From Peronospora farinosa (lineage: Eukaryota > Oomycota > Peronosporomycetes > Peronosporales > Peronosporaceae): DNA of 64,000 nucleotides. The translations under genes and the position numbers were made by a program. Positions 1 to 10,289 of this stretch are shown here, in pieces. The DNA is taken from the NCBI GenBank assembly GCA_947646735.1, contig CANTFK010000226.1:101856-165855 (forward strand), written 5' to 3'. The notes under the pieces are model-generated. The model saw nothing but the letters and a program-made list of their open reading frames with translations, did not search any database and was not told the DNA's origin. How positions within the stretch are numbered: the stretch's first letter is position 1; each line of letters starts with the position of its first letter.

Positions 1-1361
1 GATTCTACGCTGATAGTACCCTGGCCCACCCTATATCTTAACATAAGGATGCTCACCCGTCGTTCCGACGAAAACCGTGTGTAAAATCTGCCTGTAAAAG
101 TTCGCACCCATCTGCTTACCTTAGTATATCCGGTTGACTCAGTAAAGTGATGGATATGAAATTCAATGTGTACCCGTCGTTTCAATGGTTTATCGTTTAT
201 TTATATAGCATGATGGACGGAGTTATTATAAACATTTAACTATACAAATTTCAGTTATGCTACCCACTCCTATAGATGGATATCCGACAGAATTTATTGC
301 TAAACCTGATATATATTGCTAATTAAAAATGCAAGTGATGGAAATCTGCTTACGTTAATGCAAATAAGTAAAAGTGCTCAGCCATCGCTGCGACGGAAAG
401 GTCCGAGCGGACCATAAATATAAAATTAATGACATGAAAAGGATCGAATGTTGGTGTGTCAGTCAGCTTTTTTCATGCTACTTTCAGATTATATGCAGCT
501 TTTTGATACTGAGGTCTAGGATCTTAATCCGTCGTTCCGACATATGGGTGCGCAAATTTTACGCTGATAGCATATTGGCCCACCATTTTACCTTATTATA
601 TATCCAGTTTAAATAAGTAAATTAATATCGTCATTTCGACCGATAGGTGCACAAATTTGACGCTGATCGTATATTGACTTGGTGATTGATTAGTTTAAAG
701 GTTATGTGTATGAGGGTCAATGTATACCTTTCGTTTCAAAAGTTAGGGTGTTCACCCGTTGTCCGACGGTCATGGTGCATGTAAATGTTCGTACCCATTT
801 CCTAATATATTAGATATCCAGTTGACTTTATAAGTGATGGGTATGAAGCTCAATGTGTACACGCGTTCCGTGAATTTTCTGTTTCTTGTTATAGCATGAT
901 GGACGGAGATATAAAATAGATTTTACTTTACAAATTACAGTCATGATACCCATTTTATAGATGGATGTCCGACAAAAAAGATTGCTAGACCTCATAAAAA
1001 TTACTAATTAAAATAACAATGATGGAAATGTGCTTACGTTAACGCAAATAAGTAATGGTATTCACCCGTCGTTCCGACGGATGATGCACAAATTTTATGC
1101 TGCCAGTGTTCAAAATTATCTCTTTCTTTAGAATATCAGGTTGCTTTACGTAAGTTGATTAGTATGAAAGTTAGTGAAGGTCGGTATATAAAACCATTAA
1201 TTCAATTTCAAATATCTGGTTGGGTCAAGTCATTGTGACTATGATGTCAATGGGTATAAAAGTCAGTATGTACCTGTCGACGTCGGTCAATTTATTGACA
1301 TGCCAGTTTATAATAAAAGATTATCCCTCTGCCAGTCAATGGCGTGTCAGTATACCTGCCA

Positions 1362-1440
1362 TTTCGCAGGTCAATGTATACCCGTCGTTTCGCAGGTCTA
1401 TGTGTACCCGTCGTTTCGCAGGTCTATGTGTACTCGTCGT
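1362..1440. repeat. 26-bp tandem repeat, about 3 copies
   Basis: The segment TTTCGCAGGTC(A/T)ATGT starts at 1362, 1388 and 1414, an exact 26-bp period. Each copy ends in CCCGTCG, half of the array hairpin. The same block recurs in the second A unit near 16760-16838. Confidence 0.85.
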
Positions 1441-2820
1441 TCTGACGGACACAGTTAGCAAAGTCTGTCGTTTATTATTCGTATCCATCATTTTACTTCT
1501 ATATATCCGGTTCAATAAGGTAAAGTGATGGGTATAAAGGTGAATGTAATCCCGTCGCTCCGTCATGTAGAATATACGGTTGACTCAGGTAAATAAATAA
1601 GTATGATGCATTACATTCGAGTCGATTCGCTTATTGTACCTGCATCCAGTTCAACCTGATCACTACGCTTGCTTTTGCCACTTTTAGTGTATTAGTTGAG
1701 CACGGAGCCCATATTTTAAAACGAATCAAAAGCATGTGTCTCATCTACTACTATAAAAAAGCTGCGTTTATTATTGCTATATGTAATATGCATATGAACA
1801 TTTAAGTGTGCCATCGTTTCGTATATTTAAGTTATAGATAGAAGCACGGCATAAGGACACCCGGGGATGGACTAAATTCTATCACGGAAATCTGCTCACG
1901 TAACAATATATACAAAATGCAGACACAACACATATGGGTCACAATACTTATTGTAAGCAATTCAATACAACCTGATGAGAACGCTTGCTTTTGTCAACTT
2001 TTTAGTGTATTATTCAAGCATTGAGCCCATAAATTAAAACAAATATAATGCATGTGTTTTATTTAATATTTATTAGTATAGTAAGCCGTGTTTATATCAA
2101 ATATGAACACGTATGTGTGCAATCGTTTCGACTATCAATTTTTATAGATAGATGCACGACATATGGACACTCTGTTATGGAGATCTGCACATGTAATAAT
2201 CGATACAAAAATGCATAGTTAGCCCTTGCAAAATGAGCCAAAATGCAATATCAGCCAACCCAAATTTAGCGAATAATGCAAAAGTAGCGAATAATGCAAA
2301 AGTAGCCAATCCGAATGCCGGAAAAGGATCGAACGGACAGACGGACGGACAGTATTCTTTTATTATATAGACGAGGGTATTTACTCGTCGTTCCGACGGA
2401 CATGGTTTTATGCTGTTAATACATATATAGGGGTGTTCCCGTCATTTCGACCGATAGGTGCACAAATCTTCCGCTGATCGTATATTGACTTGGTGATTGA
2501 TTAGTTTAAAGGTAATGTGTATGAAGGTCAATGTGTACCTGTCGTTTCGAAAGTAAGGGTATCACCCGTCGTTTCGACGAACATGGTCTGCCTTTTGACC
2601 TGTAAACCCATTAACTTACGTTCGATTATTAGATTGGCTTAGGGTAAAGATGGATATGAAGGTCAATGTGTACTCGACGTTTCGTCAATCTATCATTTCA
2701 TCACCCGTCGTTCCAACGGTACGAAGTTGCATATATAGGCTTAGACGCAGCGATTTTCTAGGGTGTTTACCCGTCATTCCCGCAAATTAGTACGCGAAGT
2801 CTTCGAAAATTGAGTTTATA

Positions 2821-3752
2821 TCACGTCGTTTCGATGAAACGCTGCGCGAAGTCGCCGCTGCTAGGGTGTGCATTGCCTAACTCCATAGGAGTGGCATCAG
2901 ACTTCTCGGTCGACGGCCTGTAATAGGCTGTCGCCAAGGCGCTGTTGTAGGATTGCTCCTCAACTAAGGCAATGTCTTCTATTTTCGCTGACAACTTTCT
3001 AAAAAGGGCCTGACGCGATGGGCCATGCCTAAGTCCATTCATGAACGTGGCCACCTTGATACGCTCCGGTATCGGGTTCCCATTCATGGACGCCGACAGC
3101 GAACGCATCTCCTGCACAAATTCTTGCAGAGAGCGTTTCACCTGTCGTGCTCCAAAGAAGCGCGCCATAAGCAACACTTCGTTGTTAGGCGGCTGATACA
3201 TGGCGCGAATCTTTGATTTAAAGATCGCCCATGATGGAAATGCATCAGCATTAGCCATCAGCGCAGAGTATGTCCACTCTGACGCTTTGCCACGCAAGTT
3301 GGACATGGCATACGACACCATTCTGATGTCGTCTTCGATGAGCTGCGCCACTCCACATTGCTCAACTGCTATAGCCAGTGGACAATCGTATGTTGGTCAG
3401 TCCCATCAAACTTCGGAGGGTCCATCCGAATGGGCCACGGTTGAGAAGGCCGGGCAGAGGGCGTCTCAACAGTTCTGTTGAGAGCCTCATTACGTGCCTT
3501 CTCAAGCCTAAACTCATACTGAGTCTTACTGATGGAATCAGCCTTTGCTTGGCTGTTTACCTCGAACGCGTTTCTACGCTGTCCGAGCACAAACGCCTCA
3601 AATTGCTCCAACTGAGCAACATGTTGCTCAGGAGGAAAATGCAAGAGATTGACCAGGGCTTGTTCACCAAGTCCCTGCGCCATATGCTCTGCCAACTCCC
3701 TATGATGTTGGGAGAGGTGAGGGGAGTCACTCCAGTCCATATTAAGGACCAT
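2821..3752 (-). pseudogene. Gypsy gag fragment inside the satellite, copy 1
   Basis: Partial retrotransposon gag on the minus strand. The likely ATG is at 3752 (protein begins MVLNMDWSDSP). A first frame runs to 3369 (ends TIVHWL), then reading must shift by one base, because a base is missing in CTGGCTATAG compared with CTGGCTTATAG at about 46276. The second frame (3351-2821) holds a Retrotrans_gag-like core: GKASEWTYSAL, a W-x2-F block, VKRSLQEFVQEMRSL and FMNGLRHG. True gag ends after MELGNA at about 2869; the last residues are read from satellite DNA. No zinc knuckle or pol follows. The fragment is duplicated at 18219-19150 with the same shift, so it travels as part of the satellite unit and is not a live element. 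Confidence 0.85.
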
Positions 3753-4060
3753 ATCAACCACACGCACGCTCCGAGAGACGGGTCGTGGGAAGGACTACTA
3801 GTGCTACCAAGTGTAGACGGGCACTTCTACGAAGTTGCCTCGTACTACTAGCACACACCTTATGCACAAGCGAGGAAGCGGTTAGACCGTCTTACCTTCG
3901 CGTGCGAGGGTGGTTGGGAGGTTGGTCGACTGCTTAAGCAGTCGTACCACCAGTTGCCTCTCGCTTAAGCGAGAGTACAACGAACTTCTAAGACAAGAAG
4001 GCACCGATGTCACGGAGAAGCTTTTCGGCTTCTCGTGCGTGGTGCTTCGGTGTTTAGCAA
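3753..4060 (-). other. Gypsy leader with three strong hairpins
   Basis: Untranslated leader between the LTR fragment and the gag start. It holds two perfect 18-nt palindromes, CGACTGCTTAAGCAGTCG (3927-3944) and CTCTCGCTTAAGCGAGAG (3958-3975), and a 7-bp-stem hairpin GAGAAGC-TTTTCG-GCTTCTC (4015-4034). The plus-strand Gypsy copy at the right end keeps the second exactly (63744-63761) and the core of the first (63777-63790). Leaders of LTR elements often carry packaging or dimerisation structures; assigning that role here is inference. Confidence 0.7.
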
Positions 4061-4133
4061 ATTCAAGACTGAGCTATATTTAATTAATTATAACTAAATA
4101 TATACTTAACTACTGATTGGCTATATATATATA
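4055..4133 (-). mobile_element. Gypsy LTR 3' fragment cut by satellite, copy 1
   Basis: Reading on the minus strand, TATATATATAGCCAATCAGTAG and the CTCAGTCTTGAATTTGC block match the end of the LTR at 63590-63660. At 4133/4134 the LTR stops inside its TA tract and satellite begins with CTAGGGT. The missing upstream part of this LTR is found at 37604-37891. The inner LTR limit is approximate. Confidence 0.75.
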
Positions 4134-5931
4134 CTAGGGTATTTTCCCGTCGTTCCGACGGTGCGAAAAGAAATATCGATACTGTAGGCATCTTCAAAAA
4201 ATGCAGCGTTTTGCTAGGGCGTTCACCTGGCGTACCGACGAAAAGGTAACCGCAGACCATACATATATTTTTTTTTGCTTATAATAAATTGAATGTTAGT
4301 CAAACAGTTTTTTGATGCTGAGATCTGTTACGGAAATTTGCTTGCTTATTAGTATAAATCAAACAGAAGTTTTGCAACAAATTAGGGTGTTCACCCGTCG
4401 TTCCGACGGTGCACAAAATTATATATAGGCATCATTTCACTTAAAAATATCGGGTCGGCTAAGGTAAAGTGATAGGTATGAAATTGAATATGTACCCGTC
4501 GTTCCAATGGTTTATGGTTTATATATATAGCATGATGGACAGAATTATTACAAACATTTAACTATACAAATTTCAGTCATGATATTCACTCCTATAGATG
4601 GATGTCCGACGACAATTATTGCTAGACCTGATACATGTTACTCATTGAGATAACAGAGATGGAAATCTGCTTACGTTAATGCAAATAAGTTATTGTGTTC
4701 GTCCGACGTTGCGACGGAAAGGTCAGTAAGAAGGACAAAAAAATGGTGTGTCTATCAGCTTTTTTCGTGCTACTTTCAGCCTATATGCAGCTTTTTGATA
4801 CTGAGGTCTAAGTTCATTATATGTCGTTCCGACATATAGGTGCGCAAATTTTACGCTGATACCATATTGACCCACCATTAAACCTTCTTATATATCCAGT
4901 TTACTAAGGTAAATTAATATAATTGATGGTCAATGTGTAAAAAAGTCAAAATGTACGCGTCGACGCCGGCCAATGTATACCTGTCGTTTCGTAGACGAAT
5001 GTGTTCCGTCGTTTTGACGGACACAGAAAGCATTGTTTCTTTTCATCTTCGTACCCATCATTTTACTTCTACATATCCGGTTCAATACAGTAAAGTGATG
5101 GGTATAAAGGTGAATGTAAACCCGTCGTTTCCGTACTGTAGAATGTCCGGTTGACTCAGGTAAATGAATAAGTATGATGCATTACATTTGACTCGATTTG
5201 CTTATTGTAACTGCATCCACTTAAGCCTGATCACTACGCTTGCTTTTGCCAGTTTATATTGTATACTTTGAGTATGGAGCCTATGTTTTGACTAACGAAT
5301 CAAAAGCATGTGTCTCATCTACTCTTTTAAAAAAGCTGTGTTAATTATTGCAATATGTAATATGCATATGAACATTTAAGTGTGTCATCGTTTCGTATAT
5401 ACATTTTATAGATAGAAGCACGACATAAGGACACCTGGGGATGAGCTATTAGGAATTTCAATTTAAAATTATTTTATTACGGAAACCTGGCATGTAACAA
5501 TATATACAAAATGCAAATACAACACATATGGGTCACATCACTTATTGTAAGCATGTAATACAACCTGATGAGAACGCTCGCTTTTGTCAACTTTTTAGTG
5601 TATTATTCAAGCATTGAGCCCATGAATTAAAACGATTATGAAGCATGTGTCTTATCTTATATTTATGAATGAGCTGTGTCTATATAAAATACCAACACGT
5701 ATGTGTGCCATCGTTTCGTATATTAGTTTTATAGATAGAAGCACAACACATTAATTCTCTGATATGGATACCTGCACATGTAGTAATAGTTCAACATGCA
5801 AACTCTGCCAATGCAAAATGAGCCAAAAATGCAAAATCAGCCAATCCAAAATTAGCAAATAATGAAAAAGTAGCCAATCCGCATGCCGGAAAAGGATCAA
5901 ACGGACAGACAGTATTCTTTTATTATATAGA
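4134..5931 (-). mobile_element. Single 1.8-kb Helitron-like unit next to LTR
   Basis: Minus strand: begins TCTATATAATAAAAGAATACTG at 5931 and ends CCGTCGGAACGACGG-GAAAATACC-CTAG at 4134, followed by LTR DNA (TATATATATA). It is the shortest complete TC-to-CTAG block I can delimit in the window. The copy in the second A unit is 19532-21328. No coding capacity is seen. Confidence 0.5.
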
Positions 5932-7297
5932 CTAGGGTGTTTACCCGTCGATCCGACGGACATGGTTTTATGCTGTTAATACATATATAGGGGTGTTCCC
6001 GTCGTTTCGACCGATAGGTGCACAATTTTGAAGCTGATCGTATATTGACTTGGTGATTGATTAGTTCAAAGGTAATGTGTTATGAAGGTCAATGCGTACC
6101 TGTCGTTTCGAAAGTAAGGGTATCACCCGTCGTTTCGACGAACATGGTCTGCCTTTTGACCTGTAAACCCATTAACTTACGTTCGATTATTAGATTGACT
6201 TAGGGTAAAGATGGATACGAAAATCAATGTGTACTCGACGTTTCGTCAATCTATCATTTCATCACCCGTCGTTCCAACGGTACGAAGTTGCATATATAGG
6301 CATCTTTAACGCAGCGATTGGCTAGGGTGTTTACCCGTCATTTCCGCAAATTAGTACGCGAAGTCTACAAAAAATAATATCTCTATTGAGTTTATATCAC
6401 GTCGTTTCAATGGAACGCTGCGCGAAGTCGCCGCTGCTAGGGTGTGTGCCTGTCGCTCCGACGGAAAGGACAGCAAACTCTACGCTAATAGCATATTGTA
6501 TTATTTAAGGTGTTCACCCGTTGTACCGACGGTGCAAAGTAGTATGTATATCGCAACAAATTGCTAGGGTATTTACCCGTCGTTCCGACGGATACCCCTA
6601 CAGTACATGTATACTGGTCAATCACTTTGCTTAGAATATCAGTTTGAATAGGAATTTAATATAAATTGAAGTCAATGTGCAATCAGGCCAATGTAAACCC
6701 GTCGTTCCGCCGAATACACATAAGCGAATTTTTGAACGTTATAATATACAGTCATTTACATTTAGATGATGCCTGCACCCTAGTGATACGATAAACGATT
6801 GCACCATGTTTCATCGACCCACCTCTTTTATGGTGTCCACCCTTCGTTCTGATGGTGCAAAGTAAAATATATTGGCATGTTAAACGCAGCGATTTGCTAG
6901 GGTGTATACCCGTCATTCCGACGGACATGGTGCGCAAGTCGACGCCTGTAATATATTGACCTTTACATCATCGTTTTACCAATTTGGTTGACTACATTAA
7001 AATGGTGATATAAAGGTCAATGTGTACTCGTCGTTCCAACGGACATGGTGATTGAACTTTGCCTTTTGACCTTCGAGCCCAACATTTTACTTAACAATAT
7101 TAAGGTAAAGTGATGGGTATGAGATTCAATGTGTACTCGTCGTTCCGACGGATAGTAGCGTGCGGATCGAATCTATAGATTTAATTGTGTATAAAGGACC
7201 GTATGTAATATTATTCTATGTGTGTCGATCAATTTTAGATACAACTTTTTGCCTGTGCAGCTTTTGGTAGTGCTCATTGTTCCGTCGGTAGGGGCGC

Positions 7298-10289
7298 GAT
7301 TCTACGCTGATAGTACCCTGGCCCACCCTATATCTTAACATAAGGATGCTCAACCGTCGTTCCGACGAAAACGGTGTAAAATCTGCCTGTAAAAGTTCGC
7401 ACCCATCTGCTTACCTTAGTATATCCGGTTGACTCAGTAAAGTGATGGATATGAAATTCAATGTGTACCCGTCGTTCCAATGGTTTATCGTTTATTTATA
7501 TAGCATGATGGACGGAGTTATTATAAACATTTAACTATACAAATTTCAGTTATGCTACCCACTCCTATAGATGGATATCCGACAGAATTTATTGCTAAAC
7601 CTGATATATATTGCTAATTAAAAATGCAAGTGATGGAAATCTGCTTACGTTAATGCAAATAAGTAAAAGTGCTCAGCCATCGCTGCGACGGAAAGGTCCG
7701 AGCGGACCATAAATATAAAATTAATGACATGAAAAGGATCGAATGTTGGTGTGTCAGTCAGCTTTTTTCATGCTACTTTCAGATTATATGCAGCTTTTTG
7801 ATACTGAGGTCTAGGATCTTAATCCGTCGTTCCGACATATGGGTGCGCAAATTTTACGCTGATAGCATATTGGCCCACCATTTTACCTTATTATATATCC
7901 AGTTTAAATAAGTAAATTAATATAGTTGATAGTCAATGTGTAAGAAGAGCACAGTGTATATGTCGTTCCAAAGGTCAATTTGTACCCGTCGTATCGACGG
8001 ACACGGTGCGTGAAGCCTGCTTTTGACATTCGTACCCATCTTTTTACTTTACAACATCTGGTTGATCTAGGAATTTAAATAAGTATGACACAATATATAT
8101 GGGTCATTTCACTTGTTGCAATTGATTCCAATTCAACCTGATGCCAACGCTTAATTTTGCCAATGCCAAGGTTTAAAGTATTAATGAGGACTGAGCCCAT
8201 GTTATAATAAAAAAATTAAAGCATGTGTCTCATCTAATAATCTAAAAAGCTGCGTTTGATATTGCAATATGTAGTGATGAATATGAACACGTATGGGTGC
8301 AATCGTTTCGTATATAAATGTTATAGATAGAAGCACGACAAATTTATTCTCTGATATGGAGATCTGCACATATAATTATCAATACATAAATGCATAATCA
8401 GCCATTGCAAAATGAGCCAAAAATGCAAAATCAGCCAATCCAAAATTAGCGAATAATGCAAAAGTAGCCAATCCGAATGCCGGAAAAGGATCAAACGGAC
8501 AGACAGACAGACGGACAGTATTCTTTTATTATATAGACTAGGGTTTTTACCCGTCGTTCCGACGGACATTGTACCTGTAAATAAAATACCCATTTCCTAT
8601 TATATAGATTGTCTGGTTTGTTCTGTAAAGTGGTGGGTATGAAGCTTGATGTGTACACGCGTTCCCTAAAAATATACAAAAAATTTATAGCATGATGGAC
8701 GTAGTTATTATATAGATTTTACTATTCAAATTTTAGTCATGATACCCACTCCTATAGATGAATGTCCGACGAAATTTTTTATTGCGTTACCTCATAGATA
8801 ATTACTAATTAAAATTAAAATGATGGAAATGTGCTTGCGTTAATGCAAATAAGTAATGGTGTTCACCCGTCGTTCCGACGGAAAGGTGCACAAATTCTAC
8901 GCTGACATTATTTGAATTTATCGCTTTTCTTTGAAAAGTAGGTTGCTTTACATAGGGTTTGACCCGTCGTTCCGACGGTGCGCAGTAGTATATATAGGCA
9001 ATTTAACGCAGTACTTTGCTAGGGTTTGACCCGTCGTTTTGACGGTGCGAAAGTAATATATATATTGTAGGCATCTTTAAAAAAACGCAGCGATTTTCTA
9101 GGGTAATCACCCGTCGCTCCGACTGTGCGAAAAGTAATATATAGGCATTTTAAGCGCAGCGAATTGCTTAAGTGTTAACCCGTCGTTCCTACATAGGAAT
9201 ATTATAGTAAGGGATCTTAAACGCAGCGATTTAGTTACGGTGTTCACACGTCGTTTCGACGGACATGGTGCCTGGAAATGCTCGTACCCATCTTTCTGGC
9301 TGAGTAAGGTTAAGTGATTGGTATAAAGTTCAATGTGTACTTGCGTTACGTAAATTTTCTATTTAGATAGCGTGATGCACGGAGTTATTATATAGATCTT
9401 ACTATACAAATCATGGTACTGCTATAGATAAGTGTCCGACGACATTTATTGCTAGACCTAATTAATATTACTAATCAAATAACAGTGACGCCAATCTGCT
9501 TACCGAATCTGTTACGTTAGTGCAAAATTAGTAAGGGTGTCTTTCGGTCGTTGCGACGAAAGGTCCGACGAATAGGTGCGCCAACTATACGATGACAGTA
9601 TATATGCCCATCACTTTGCCTTAAAACATTGAGTTGACTCCGGTAAATTACTAAGTATCAAAGTCAGTACTTAGGCCAATGTAAACCCGTCGTTCCACCG
9701 GGTACAAATTGACGAAGTTCTATAACGCGTTAATATATAATTATTTATTTTTAGATAATGCCTACACCCTAGTGGATCGATAGACGATAGCACCATGTTT
9801 CATCGACCCACCTCTTTTATGGTGTCCACCCTTCGTTCTGATGGTGCAAAGTAAAATATATTGGCATGTTAAACGCAGCGATTTGCTAGGGTGTATACCC
9901 GTCATTCCGACGGACATGGTGCGCAAGTCGACGCCTGTAATATATTGACCTTTACATCATCGTTTTACCAATTTGGTTGACTACATTAAAATGGTGATAT
10001 AAAGGTCAATGTGTACTCGTCGTTCCAACGGACATGGTGATTGAACTTTGCCTTTTGACCTTCGAGCCCAACATTTTACTTAACAATATTAAGGTAAAGT
10101 GATGGGTATGAGATTCAATGTGTACTCGTCGTTCCGACGGATAGTAGCGTGCGGATCGAATCTATAGATTTAATTGTGTATAAAGGACCGAATATAATTT
10201 AATCTATGTGTGTCGATCAATTTTTAGATACAACTTTTTGCCTGCGTGCAGCTTTTGGTAGTGCTCATTGTTCCGTCGGATAGGGGCGC
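7298..10289. repeat. Satellite unit B, copy 1 (2.99 kb)
   Basis: Bounded by the GATTCTACGCTGATAG anchor at 7298 and 10290. It contains about fifteen hairpin copies or variants by eye, roughly one per 200 bp, and one head-to-tail block junction TATATAGA/CTAGGG at 8537/8538. The 8950-9200 stretch shows an 80-90 bp sub-repeat: TAGGGT, hairpin, GTGCGAAAGTAATATATA, GGCATCTTTAA, CGCAGCGATTTGC, then TAGGGT again. Open frames of 62-90 codons recur with each copy but have no family resemblance; I do not call genes. Confidence 0.9.

Larger units (their letters stand above)
1..7297. repeat. Satellite unit A (7.3 kb), first copy
   Basis: Unit bounded by the anchor GATTCTACGCTGATAGTACC at 1 and again at 7298. 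It is AT-rich DNA peppered with the hairpin CCGTCGTTCCGACGG and its variants. It differs from the 3-kb units by carrying a Gypsy gag-LTR fragment (about 2869-4133). It matches 15399-22692 almost base for base, with only scattered single-base changes (for example C for G near 87, C for G near 3730). A 26-bp tandem repeat lies at 1362-1440. The only open frames are short and follow the repeat; I treat none as a gene. The array continues to the left of the window. Confidence 0.9.

Noticed and set aside
374..616. 80-codon open frame repeated six times in the array
   Set aside because: It recurs only because the satellite unit recurs. Copies are nearly identical at all codon positions, it has no start context or family motif, and it runs through hairpin repeats.
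8321..8593. Minus-strand 90-codon frame with hydrophobic stretches (LLLHYSLILDWLILHFWLIL)
   Set aside because: The hydrophobic run comes from the GCCAATCC/AATGAGCC repeat module at block ends, not from a membrane protein gene.
8940..9200. TAGGG words resembling oomycete telomere repeat TTTAGGG
   Set aside because: They are isolated words within an 80-90 bp unit and never form a tandem heptamer run.
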